Shown here: positions 20,762 through 32,762 of the stretch, piece after piece
How the letters are laid out: each line of letters starts with the position of its first letter
Position numbering within the stretch: position 1 is the stretch's first letter
DNA from: Balanoglossus misakiensis
Lineage: Eukaryota > Hemichordata
Length of the DNA stretch: 64,000 bases
Assembly (NCBI GenBank): GCA_040954595.2
Contig: CM082592.2
Span: 806,001-870,000, forward strand
Reading direction: 5' to 3'
Notes under the pieces: model-generated
Databases searched by the model: none
Seen by the model: the letters and a program-made list of their open reading frames with translations, nothing else
Told to the model about the DNA's origin: nothing
Made by a program: the position numbers and the translations under genes

Positions 20762-22550
20762 GCCGTGCCCCCAACTAACGTCGGTGTTTGAAACGCCCTG
20801 GTTAAATTCGAGCTTTCTCTATAAATTGACAGGTAATAATGCAGTCCTACCCGAACAAATGTCGAGTGTTGACCCGCTGTGACTTTCCCTCTTCGGTTTG
20901 CCCGACTTAGCCAACGTCTTTGTACTAGAGTGTCGGGTCTTTTGCAGAGCCAGGCCGAAGGAAATCCGACTTGATCACCGTTGCTAACGAACGCTAGTGT
21001 CTGTCATGGTGTGCCGGGGTTTTAGTCGAGCCAGGCCGTAGGAGATCTGACTTGATCATCGTGGTCAATGTACGCGTGTTTCCGCTCTAAAGTGCCGGGG
21101 CTTCAGCTAAACCAGGCCGTAGGAAATCCGACGTAATCACCGTTGATAACTTACGCCAGTCTGTGTCATATAGAGCCGGTGCACCAGCCGAGTCACGCCG
21201 TAGGAAATCTGACTTGATCAACGTGATCAATGTACGCCTGTTTCTGCTCTAGAGTGCCGGGGCTTCAGCTGAGCCAGGCCGTAGGAAACCCGACGTGATT
21301 ACCGTTGTTAACTTACGCCTGTCTGTGTCCTATATATAGTGCCGGGGCATCAGCCGTGCCAGGCCGAAGGAAATGTGAGTAGATCAACATGGTCTCTGTA
21401 CGCGTGTTTCTGCTCTATAGTGCCAGGGCTTTAGCCAAGCCATGCCGTAGGAAATCTGACTTGATCAACGTTGCTTACAAACGCTAGTGTCTGTCATAGT
21501 GTGCCGGGGTTTTAGTCGAGCCAAGCCGTAGGAGGTCAGACTTGATCAACGTGCTCTCTGTACGCGTGTTTCTGCTCTAGAGTGCCGGGGCTTTATCCAA
21601 GCCATGCCGTAGAAAATCTGACTTGATCACCGTTGCTAACGTACGCTAGTGTCTGTCATATTGTGACGGAGATTTAGCCGAGCCAGGCCGTAGAAAAATC
21701 GACTTGTTCAACGTTACCAGTGTGCAACTGTTTCTGCTCTAGAGTGTCAGGGTTTTAGCCGACTTATGCTGTAGGAAATCTGAGTTGATGAACGGGAATT
21801 CAATGTTAGAAAACCCGTGTGGAAAGTATCTCTACCCGTTTGAAACTAAGAAAAGAATTTATTCTTATTTATTTTGTAAAAAAGACAATTTTTCGAAAAA
21901 AACTCGAAAATGGTAATTTTGTCTTGGGTGATTCAAATTATACCGCCTTTTCTGGAATTTGCAGCACTTTTTACAAGAGAACGACACTTCATGCTCCATA
22001 ATATTTCCGAAAATGAAGAAAAGAGTTAATTTTTTATGATTTTTTAAAAATTTACCATTTTTGTCAAAATATGGCCAAAATGGCCATTTTTCTTGAATTC
22101 CGTCAATATCTCTTCATTTTTGGAGTGGTCGAAAGTTTTAACATACAATCAACATGTCATATATGATCAGGGCACCAAATTCGAAGAACAAAGGTTTTTT
22201 TATTTTTTTTTCTAAAAATGACATTTTCAAGGAAAATTTGGTAAAACGCAATTTTGTCTGCAGTGAGCCAAATTAGACGGTCTTTTGTGGAATTTGTATC
22301 GATATACATACGAAGAGCATTCTATACTCCATCAGATTTCCGAAAATGTAGAAAACAGGTATTTTTTGTAATTTTCAAAAATTTACCATTTTGACCAAAT
22401 TGTGGCTAAAATTGTTATTTTCGTGTTGAATGCCGCCAGTGTCACTGCTTTTAAAAGTCATAAAAACTTTTAACATACAAGCAATTGTTTATATATGATC
22501 AGGTCACCGAATTAAAAAAATAAAGAATGTTTTGCCTAAAAATTACCTTT
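20762..22550 (-). repeat. Satellite monomer 10, inverted, partial
   Basis: Complete tail and sub-repeat half (carrying GTTGCTTACAAACG and CTCTATAGTGCC) and most of the AT half, stopping at AATTACCTTTT, where a + monomer starts from TCATATTTGG. Confidence 0.88.
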
Positions 22551-24470
22551 TTCATATTTGGATATCTGATGATGTATGACATTTCCATTATATGTAAAAA
22601 TGGTGCTGATTATAAAAAATGCACTCTGAATGAGCTGATTTAATACAAAATTGCGTTTTATTCGTTTTTGCACCAAAAAGGTCATTTTTAGGCAAAACAT
22701 TCTTTATTTTTTTAATTCGGTGACCTGATCATATATAAACAATTGCTTGTATGTTAAAAGTTTTTATGACTTTTAAAAGCAGTGACACTGGCGGCATTCA
22801 ACACGAAAATAACAATTTTAGCCACAATTTGGTCAAAATGGTAATTTTTTGAAAATTACAAAAAATACATGTTTTCTACATTTTCGGAAATCTGATGGAG
22901 TATAGAATGCTCTTCGTATGTATATATCGATACAAATTCCACAAAAGACCGTCTAATTTGGCTCACTGCAGACAAAATTGCGTTTTACCAAATTTTCCTT
23001 GAAAATGTCATTTTTAGAAAAAAAAATAAAAAAAAACTTTGTTCTTCGAATTTGGTGCCCTGATCATATATGACATGTTGATTGTATGTTAAAACTTTCG
23101 ACCACTCCAAAAATGCAGAGATATTGACGGAATTCAAGAAAAAATAGCCATTTTGGCCATATTTTGACAAAAATGGTAAATTTTTAAAAAATCATAAAAA
23201 ATTAACTCTTTTCTTCATTTTCGGAAATATTATGGAGCATGAAGTGTCGTTCTCTTGTAAAAAGTGCTGCAAATTCCAGAAAAGGCGGTATAATTTGAAT
23301 CACCCAAGACAAAATTACCATTTTCGAATTTTTTTCGAAATATTGTCTTTTTTACAAAATAAATAAGAATAAATTCTTTTCTTAGTTTCCAACGGGTAGA
23401 GATACTTTCCACACGGGTTTTCTAACAATGAATTCCCGTTCATCAACTCAGATTTCCTACAGCATAAGTCGGCTAAAACCCTGACACTCTAGAGCAGAAA
23501 CAGTTGCACAAATGGTAACGTTGAACAAGTCGATTTTTCAACGGCCTGGCTCGGCTAAATCTCCTTCACAATATGACAGACACTAGCGTACGTTAGCAAC
23601 GGTGATCAAGTCAGATTTTCTACGGCATGGCTTGGATAAAGCTCCGGCACTCTAGAGCAGAAACACGCGTACAGAGACCACGTTGATCAAGTCTGATCTC
23701 CTACGGCTTGGCTCGACTAAAACCCCGGCACACTATGACAGACACTAGCGTTCATTAGCAACGTTGATCAAGTCAGATTTCCTACGGCATGGCTTGGCTA
23801 AAGCCCTGGCACTCTAGAGCAGAAACACGCGTACAGAGACCACGTTGATCTACTCACATTTCCTTCGGCCTGGCACGGCTGATGCCCCGGCACTATATAT
23901 AGGACACAGACTGGCGTAAGTTAACAACGGTAATCACGTCGGGTTTCCTACGGCCTGGCTCAGCTGAAGCCCCGGCACTCTAGAGCAGAAACAGGCGTAC
24001 ATTGACCACGTTGATCAAGTCAGATTTCCTATGGCGTGACTCGGCTGGTGCACCGGCTCTATATGACACAGACTGGCGTAAGTTATGAACGGTGATTACG
24101 TCGGATTTTCTACGGCTGGGTTTTGCTGAAGCCCCGGCGCTTTAGAGCGGAAACACGCGTACATTGACAACGATGATCAAGTCAGATCTCCTACGGCCTG
24201 GCTCGACTAAAACCCCGGCACACCATGACAGACACTAGCGTTCGTTAGCAACGGTGATCAAGTCGGATTTCCTTCGGCCTGGCTCTGCATAAGACCCGAC
24301 ACTCTAGTACAAAGACGTTGGCTAAGTCGGGCAAACCGAAGAGGGAAAGTCACAGCGGGTCAACACTCGACATTTGTTCGGGTAGGACTGCATTATTGCC
24401 TGTCAATTTATAGAGAAAGCCCGAATTTAACCAGGGCGTTTCAAACACCGACGTTAGTTGGGGGCGCGGC
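22551..24470 (+). repeat. Satellite monomer 11
   Basis: Begins inside the AT half at TCATATTTGGATATC (no box), then a full sub-repeat half with MESISTRW-type AT variants around 23390 and TTATGAACGGTG at 24084. The last part, 24252-24426, lies between the two copies of the tandem block. Confidence 0.88.
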
Positions 24471-25030
24471 CTGCAGTACTGCCGGGTAAGCTGACATCGG
24501 CGTACCGCATATAATGTAGGGGGGGGGGAACAGAACGGTTCAATACTACATTTATTAAATATCAGCTAATTTTGGACAATCATCTAAAATCTAAATCATT
24601 TTTTCATATTTGGATATCTGATGATGTATGAAATTTCCATTATATGTAAAAATGGTGCTGATTATAAAAAATGCACTCTGAATGAGCTGATTTAATACAA
24701 AATTGCGTTTTATTCGTTTTTGCACCAAAAAGGTCATTTTTAGGCAAAACATTCTTTATTTTTTAATTCGGTGACCTGATCATATATAAACAATTGCTTG
24801 TATGTTGAAAGTTTTCATGACTTTTAAAAGCAGTGACACTGGCGGCATTCAACACGAAAATAACAGTTTTAGCCACAATTTGGTCAAAATGGTAAATTTT
24901 TGAAAATTACAAAAAATACATGTTTTCTACATTTTCGGAAATCTGATGGAGTATAGAATGCTCTTCGTATGTATATATCGATACAAATTCCACAAAAGAC
25001 CGTCTAATTTGGCTCACTTCAGACAAAATT
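24471..25030 (+). repeat. Satellite monomer 12, partial, joined to BEL fragment
   Basis: Box, G tract and AT half to CTTCAGACAAAATTG, as at 18139-18698. Confidence 0.88.
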
Positions 25031-25529
25031 GACCGAAGTTGAGGCCGTAATAAACGACCGACCGATCACATATGTTTCTTCGGATGCTGAAGACGCCGTG
25101 CCGTTGACGCCCGCTCATTTATTACACGGACGCCCCTTGACAACGGTACCTTATCTCACCGTCAAAGACGATGAACTCACCGACCCGACCTACGGTAACC
25201 ATAGCGATCTAAACAAGCGCTACACTTTGATGACTACGCTCCAGACGCGATTTTGGCGACGATGGGTATCGGAATATTTGCCCGCGCTACGTGAAAACCA
25301 CTCGCCAATAGGGAGTCCCGGCAACAAGATACAGGTTGGGGACGTGGTCCTTGTACATGAAGACGTCAAACGACGCCTGGAATGGACTTTGGCTACGGTG
25401 GAACGATTGAACTACGGACGTGACAACCTAGTCCGATCAGCGGAAATCAGAACGGCCAAGGGACACACCACAAGGCCAGTGAGCAAACTCTTCCCGCTGG
25501 AAGTGAACTCGCGCTCCGTATCGACATGA
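25031..25529 (+). pseudogene. BEL family 2 integrase C-terminus, copy B
   Basis: Same 166-codon remnant as copy A, same frame entry from satellite and same stop. It has no catalytic core. A duplicate created by satellite rearrangement, not by retrotransposition, because both flanks are copied too. Confidence 0.9.
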
Positions 25530-25804
25530 AGTGGACATTGACATTGTCTGTGTTTCAATGACAATCGAACAATGGACAATCTGATTTTTCTAGTTTGCAT
25601 GTATTTCAGAATTTTCTAGTTTATTCTTGATTTCTTGTTCATTTTTGCGGCCCGGGAGAATATCGGAGATGCTAAAAACTCTGACCATGAGTCATTTTGA
25701 GGATCACAGCTCGGATACTTTGAGCCAATCAGAGCTGAGTATTTTAGCCCAATCAGAGGCCTAGTTAATCACCCAATGACATGTCTTTCCCGCCAAAACA
25801 AAAT
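25031..25804 (+). mobile_element. BEL family 2 fragment B
   Basis: I see no difference from fragment A across 774 bp; it belongs to the tandem duplication. Polypurine tract at 25647-25660 and partial LTR from 25661. Confidence 0.88.
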
Positions 25805-27091
25805 CCAAGCCGTAGGAGATCAGACTTGATCAACGTGGTCTCTGTACGCGTGTTTCTGCTCTAGAGTGCCGGGGCTTTATCCAAGCCATGCCGTAGAAAA
25901 TCTGACTTGATCACCGTTGCTAACGTAAGCTAGTGTCTGTCATATTGTGACGAAGATTTGGCCGAGCCAGGCCGCAGAAAAATCGACTTGTTCAACGTTA
26001 CCAGTGTGCAACTGTTTCTGCTCTAGAGTGTCAGGGTTTTAGCCGACTTATGCTGTAGGAAATCTGAGTTGATGAACGGGAATTCAATGTTAGAAAACCC
26101 GTGTGGAAAGTATCTCTACCCGTTTGAAACTAAGAAAATAATTTATTCTTATTTATTTTGTAAAAAAGACAATTTTTCGAAAAAAAGTCGAAAATGGTAA
26201 TTTTGTCTTGGGTGATTCAAATTATACCGCCTTTTCTGGAATTTGCAGCACTTTTTACAAGAGAACGACAATTCATGCTCCATAATATTTCCGAAAATGA
26301 AGAAAAGAGTTAATTGTTTAAGATTTTTCTAAAATTTACCATTTTTGTCAAAATATGGCCAAAATGGCTATTTTTTCTTGAATTCCGTCAATATCTCTGC
26401 ATTTTTGGAGTGATCGAAAGTTTTAACATACAATCAACATGTCATATATGATCAGGGCACCAAATTCGAAGAACAAAGGTTTTTTTATTTTTTTTCTAAA
26501 AATGACATTTTCCAGGAAAATTTAGTAAAACGCAATTTTGTCTGCAGTGAGCCAAATTAGACGGTCTTTTGTGGAATTTGTATCGATATATACATACGAA
26601 GAGCATTCTATACTCCATCAGATTTCCGAAAATGTAGAAAACAGGTATTTTTTGTAATTTTCAAAAATGTACCATTTTGACCAAATTGTGGCTAAAATTG
26701 TTATTTTCGTGTTGAATGCCGCCAGTTTCACTGCTTTTAAAAGTCATAAAAACTTTTAACATACAAGCAATTGTTTATATATGATCAGGTCATCGAATTA
26801 AAAAAATAAAGAATGTTTGCCTAAAAATGACCTTTTTGGTGCAAAAACGAATAAAACAGAATTTTGTATTAAATCAGCTCATTCAGAGTGCATTTTTATA
26901 ATCAGCACCATTTTTACATATAATGGAAATTTTATACATCATCAGATATCCAAATATGAAAAAATTATTTAGATTTTAGATGATTGTCCAAAATTAGCTG
27001 ATATCTAATAAATGTAGTATTGAACCGTTCTGTTCCCCCCCCCTACATTATATGCGGTACGCCGATGTCAGCATACCCGGCAGTACTGCAG
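25805..27091 (-). repeat. Satellite monomer 13, inverted
   Basis: Copy of monomer 9 with a C9 tract instead of C11. It mirrors 35126-36420 with coordinate sum about 62218. Confidence 0.88.
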
Positions 27092-27408
27092 GCCGTGCCC
27101 CCAACTAACGTCGGTGTTTGAAACGCCCTGGTTAAATTCGAGCTTTCTCTATAAATTGACAGGTAATAATGCAGTCCTACCCGAACAAATGTCGAGTGTT
27201 GACCCGCTGTGACAGCACCATTTTTACGTATAATGGAAATTTCATACATCATCAGATATCCAAATATGAAAAAATTAATTAGAAAAATTAATAAGATGAT
27301 TGTCCAAAATTAGCTGATATCTGATAAATGTAGTATTGAACCGTTCTGTTCCCCCCCCCCTACATTACTTGCGGTACGCCGATGTCAGCTTACCCGGCAG
27401 TACTGCAG
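27092..27408 (-). repeat. Mini-monomer, 317 bp
   Basis: Tail joined directly to the start of the AT half (GCTGTGAC to AGCACCATTTTTACG at ~27213), with all sub-repeats and most of the AT half deleted. It has a private ATTAATTAGAAAAATTAATAAG stretch and TACATTACTTGCGG. It recurs at 34810-35125 (+) and 42200-42477 (- partial). Confidence 0.88.
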
Positions 27409-29199
27409 GCCGTGCCCCCAACTAACGTCGGTGTTTGAAACGCCCTGGTTAAATTCGAGCTTTCTCTATAAATTGACAGGTAATAATGCAGTCCTACCCG
27501 AACAAATGTCGAGTGTTGACCCGCTGTGACTTTCCCTCTTCGGTTTGCCCGACTTAGCCAACGTCTTTGTACTAGAGTGTCGGGTCTTTTGCAGAGCCAG
27601 GCCGAAGGAAATCCGACTTGATCACCGTTGCTAACGAACGCTAGTGTCTGTCATGGTGTGCCGGGGTTTTAGTCGAGCCAGGCCGTAGGAGATCTGACTT
27701 GATCATCGTGGTCAATGTACGCGTGTTTCCGCTCTAAAGTGCCGGGGCTTCAGCTAAACCAGGCCGTAGGAAATCCGACGTAATCACCGTTGATAACTTA
27801 CGCCAGTCTGTGTCATATAGAGCCGGTGCACCAGCCGAGTCACGCCGTAGGAAATCTGACTTGATCAACGTGATCAATGTACGCCTGTTTCTGCTCTAGA
27901 GTGCCGGGGCTTCAGCTGAGCCAGGCCGTAGGAAACCCGACGTGATTACCGTTGTTAACTTACGCCTGTCTGTGTCCTATATATAGTGCCGGGGCATCAG
28001 CCGTGCCAGGCCGAAGGAAATGTGAGTAGATCAACATGGTCTCTGTACGCGTGTTTCTGCTCTATAGTGCCAGGGCTTTAGCCAAGCCATGCCGTAGGAA
28101 ATCTGACTTGATCAACGTTGCTTACAAACGCTAGTGTCTGTCATAGTGTGCCGGGGTTTTAGTCGAGCCAAGCCGTAGGAGGTCAGACTTGATCAACGTG
28201 CTCTCTGTACGCGTGTTTCTGCTCTAGAGTGCCGGGGCTTTATCCAAGCCATGCCGTAGAAAATCTGACTTGATCACCGTTGCTAACGTACGCTAGTGTC
28301 TGTCATATTGTGACGGAGATTTAGCCGAGCCAGGCCGTAGAAAAATCGACTTGTTCAACGTTACCAGTGTGCAACTGTTTCTGCTCTAGAGTGTCAGGGT
28401 TTTAGCCGACTTATGCTGTAGGAAATCTGAGTTGATGAACGGGAATTCAATGTTAGAAAACCCGTGTGGAAAGTATCTCTACCCGTTTGAAACTAAGAAA
28501 AGAATTTATTCTTATTTATTTTGTAAAAAAGACAATTTTTCGAAAAAAACTCGAAAATGGTAATTTTGTCTTGGGTGATTCAAATTATACCGCCTTTTCT
28601 GGAATTTGCAGCACTTTTTACAAGAGAACGACACTTCATGCTCCATAATATTTCCGAAAATGAAGAAAAGAGTTAATTTTTTATGATTTTTTAAAAATTT
28701 ACCATTTTTGTCAAAATATGGCCAAAATGGCCATTTTTCTTGAATTCCGTCAATATCTCTTCATTTTTGGAGTGGTCGAAAGTTTTAACATACAATCAAC
28801 ATGTCATATATGATCAGGGCACCAAATTCGAAGAACAAAGGTTTTTTTATTTTTTTTTCTAAAAATGACATTTTCAAGGAAAATTTGGTAAAACGCAATT
28901 TTGTCTGCAGTGAGCCAAATTAGACGGTCTTTTGTGGAATTTGTATCGATATATACATACGAAGAGCATTCTATACTCCATCAGATTTCCGAAAATGTAG
29001 AAAACAGGTATTTTTTGTAATTTTCAAAAATTTACCATTTTGACCAAATTGTGGCTAAAATTGTTATTTTCGTGTTGAATGCCGCCAGTGTCACTGCTTT
29101 TAAAAGTCATAAAAACTTTTAACATACAAGCAATTGTTTATATATGATCAGGTCACCGAATTAAAAAAATAAAGAATGTTTTGCCTAAAAATTACCTTT
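27409..29199 (-). repeat. Satellite monomer 14, inverted, partial
   Basis: Duplicate of monomer 10; it again stops at ATTACCTTTT and flips to + at TCATATTTGG. Its sub-repeat half mirrors that of 32763-34809 (CTTACAAACG at 28121 against CGTTTGTAAG at 34088). Confidence 0.88.
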
Positions 29200-31119
29200 T
29201 TCATATTTGGATATCTGATGATGTATGACATTTCCATTATATGTAAAAATGGTGCTGATTATAAAAAATGCACTCTGAATGAGCTGATTTAATACAAAAT
29301 TGCGTTTTATTCGTTTTTGCACCAAAAAGGTCATTTTTAGGCAAAACATTCTTTATTTTTTTAATTCGGTGACCTGATCATATATAAACAATTGCTTGTA
29401 TGTTAAAAGTTTTTATGACTTTTAAAAGCAGTGACACTGGCGGCATTCAACACGAAAATAACAATTTTAGCCACAATTTGGTCAAAATGGTAATTTTTTG
29501 AAAATTACAAAAAATACATGTTTTCTACATTTTCGGAAATCTGATGGAGTATAGAATGCTCTTCGTATGTATATATCGATACAAATTCCACAAAAGACCG
29601 TCTAATTTGGCTCACTGCAGACAAAATTGCGTTTTACCAAATTTTCCTTGAAAATGTCATTTTTAGAAAAAAAAATAAAAAAAAACTTTGTTCTTCGAAT
29701 TTGGTGCCCTGATCATATATGACATGTTGATTGTATGTTAAAACTTTCGACCACTCCAAAAATGCAGAGATATTGACGGAATTCAAGAAAAAATAGCCAT
29801 TTTGGCCATATTTTGACAAAAATGGTAAATTTTTAAAAAATCATAAAAAATTAACTCTTTTCTTCATTTTCGGAAATATTATGGAGCATGAAGTGTCGTT
29901 CTCTTGTAAAAAGTGCTGCAAATTCCAGAAAAGGCGGTATAATTTGAATCACCCAAGACAAAATTACCATTTTCGAATTTTTTTCGAAATATTGTCTTTT
30001 TTACAAAATAAATAAGAATAAATTCTTTTCTTAGTTTCCAACGGGTAGAGATACTTTCCACACGGGTTTTCTAACAATGAATTCCCGTTCATCAACTCAG
30101 ATTTCCTACAGCATAAGTCGGCTAAAACCCTGACACTCTAGAGCAGAAACAGTTGCACAAATGGTAACGTTGAACAAGTCGATTTTTCAACGGCCTGGCT
30201 CGGCTAAATCTCCTTCACAATATGACAGACACTAGCGTACGTTAGCAACGGTGATCAAGTCAGATTTTCTACGGCATGGCTTGGATAAAGCTCCGGCACT
30301 CTAGAGCAGAAACACGCGTACAGAGACCACGTTGATCAAGTCTGATCTCCTACGGCTTGGCTCGACTAAAACCCCGGCACACTATGACAGACACTAGCGT
30401 TCATTAGCAACGTTGATCAAGTCAGATTTCCTACGGCATGGCTTGGCTAAAGCCCTGGCACTCTAGAGCAGAAACACGCGTACAGAGACCACGTTGATCT
30501 ACTCACATTTCCTTCGGCCTGGCACGGCTGATGCCCCGGCACTATATATAGGACACAGACTGGCGTAAGTTAACAACGGTAATCACGTCGGGTTTCCTAC
30601 GGCCTGGCTCAGCTGAAGCCCCGGCACTCTAGAGCAGAAACAGGCGTACATTGACCACGTTGATCAAGTCAGATTTCCTATGGCGTGACTCGGCTGGTGC
30701 ACCGGCTCTATATGACACAGACTGGCGTAAGTTATGAACGGTGATTACGTCGGATTTTCTACGGCTGGGTTTTGCTGAAGCCCCGGCGCTTTAGAGCGGA
30801 AACACGCGTACATTGACAACGATGATCAAGTCAGATCTCCTACGGCCTGGCTCGACTAAAACCCCGGCACACCATGACAGACACTAGCGTTCGTTAGCAA
30901 TGGTGATCAAGTCGGATTACCTTCGGCCTGGCTCTGCAAATGACCCGACACTCTAGTACAAAGACGTTGGCTAAGTCGGGCAAACCGAAGAGGGAAAGTC
31001 ACAGCGGGTCAACACTCGACATTTGGTCGGGTAGGACTGCATTATTGCCTGTCAATTTATAGAGAAAGCCCGAATTTAACCAGGGTGTTTCAAACACCGA
31101 CGTTAGTTGGGGGCACGGC
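29200..31119 (+). repeat. Satellite monomer 15
   Basis: Copy of monomer 11 up to 30900, then a different end (ATTTGGTCGGG and CAGGGTGTTTC), so the duplication ends inside this monomer. Confidence 0.88.
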
Positions 31120-32762
31120 CTGCAGTACTGCCGGGTAAGCTGACATCGGCGTACCGAATATAATGTAGGGGGGGGGGGGGGGGAACAGAACGGTTCAATA
31201 CTACATTTATTAGATATCAGCTAATTTTGGACAATCATCTAAAATCTAAATCATTTTTTCATATTTGGATATCTGATGATGTATGAAATTTCCATTATAT
31301 GTAAAAATGGTGCTGATTATAAAAAATGCACTCTGAATGAGCTGATTTAATACAAAATTGCGTTTTATTCGTTTTTGCACCAAAAAGGTCATTTTTAGGG
31401 AAAACATTCTTTATTCTTTAAATTCGGTGACCTGATCATATATAACGAATTGCTTGTTTGTAAAAAGTTTTGATGACTTTTAAAAGCAGTGACACTGGCG
31501 GCATTCAACACGAAAATAACAATTTAGCCACAATTTGGTCAAAATGGTAAATTTTTGAAAATTACAAAAAATACCTGTTTTCTACATTTTCGGAAATCTG
31601 ATGGAGTATAGAATGCTCTTCGTATGTATATATCGATACAAATTCCACAAAAGACCGTCTAATTTGTCTCACTGCAGACAAAATTGCGTTTTACCAAATT
31701 TTCCTTGAAACGCATTTTTAGAAAAAAAAATAAAAAAACCTTTGTTCTTCGAATTTGGTGCCCCGATCAGATATGACATGTTGATTGTATGTTAAAACTT
31801 TCGACCACTCCAAAAATGCAGAGATATTGACGGAATTCAAGAAAAAATAGCCATTTTGGCCATATTTTGACAAATATGGTAAATTTTTAAAAAAAAATAA
31901 AAAATTAACTCTTTTCTTCATTTTCGGAAATATTATGGATCATGAAGTGTCGTTCTCTTGTAAAAAGTGCTGCAAATTCCAGAAAAGGCGGTATAATTTG
32001 AATCACCCAAGACAAAATTACCATTTTCGACTTTTTTCGAAATATTATCTTTTTTACAAAATAAATAAGAATAAATTCTTTTCTTAGTTTGAAACGGGTA
32101 GAGATACTTTCCACACGGGTTTTCTAACAATGAATTCCCGTTCATCAACTCAGATTTCCTACAGCATAAGTCGGCTGAAACCCTGACACTCTAGAGCAGA
32201 AACAGTTGCACACTGGTAACGTTGAACAAGTCGATTATTCTACGGCCTGGCTCGGCTAAATCTCCGTCACAATATGACAGACACTAGCGTACGTTAGCAA
32301 CGGTGATCAAGTCAGATTTTCTACGGCATGGCTTGGCTAAAGCCCTGGCACTCTAGAGCAGAAACACGCGTACAGAGACCACGTTGATCAAGTCTGATAT
32401 CCTACGGCTTGGCTCGACTAAAACCCCGGCACACTATGACAGACACTAGCGTTCGTTAGCAACGTTGATCAAGTCAGATTTCCTACGGCATGGCTTTGCT
32501 AAAGCCCTGGCACTCTAGAGCAGAAACACGCGTACAGAGACCACGTTGATCTACTCGGATTTCCTTCGGCCTGGCTCTGCAAAAGACCCGACACTCTAGT
32601 ACAAAGACGTTGGCTAAGTCGGGCAAACCGAAGAGGGAAAGTCACAGCGGGTCAACACTCGACATTTGTTCGGGTAGGACTGCATTATTGCCTGTCAATT
32701 TATAGAGAAAGCCCGATTTTAACCAGGGCGTTTCAAACACCGACGTTAGTTGGGGGCACGGC
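31120..32762 (+). repeat. Satellite monomer 16 (1.64 kb)
   Basis: Long G tract (about G16 near 31168), CGAATATAATG box variant as in monomer 1, AT half with several private changes (TAACGAATTGC, GGATCATGAAG), and a short sub-repeat half. Confidence 0.88.

Larger units (their letters stand above)
18095..24251. repeat. Tandem duplication block, copy 1 (6.16 kb)
   Basis: Contains the monomer 8 part, BEL fragment, two inverted monomers and one + monomer. It matches 24427-30900 at offset 6332, later 6647-6649. The only differences I found are one substitution (GGCACGG versus GGCGCGG), C-tract length, a TA indel, and a 317-bp extra mini-monomer in the second copy. Confidence 0.85.
20196..25029. 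repeat. Large inverted repeat, 2.35-kb arms, 124-bp loop
   Basis: Arms 20196-22550 (-) and 22675-25029 (+) pair around a 124-bp single-copy stretch (22551-22674). The distance from loop to monomer box is 1789 bp on the left and 1796 bp on the right. The arms are different monomers, so identity is high but not complete. Confidence 0.75.
24427..30900. repeat. Tandem duplication block, copy 2 (6.47 kb)
   Basis: Repeats copy 1 with an extra 317-bp mini-monomer (27092-27408). The match ends at 30900: beyond it the two copies differ (CAATGGTGATC and GGATTACC here). Confidence 0.85.

Noticed and set aside
20688-20882. Frames of ~65 codons across the box and tail with a run of proline (poly-C).
   Set aside because: The proline run is the variable C tract; its length change shifts the frame from copy to copy, so a conserved protein is unlikely.
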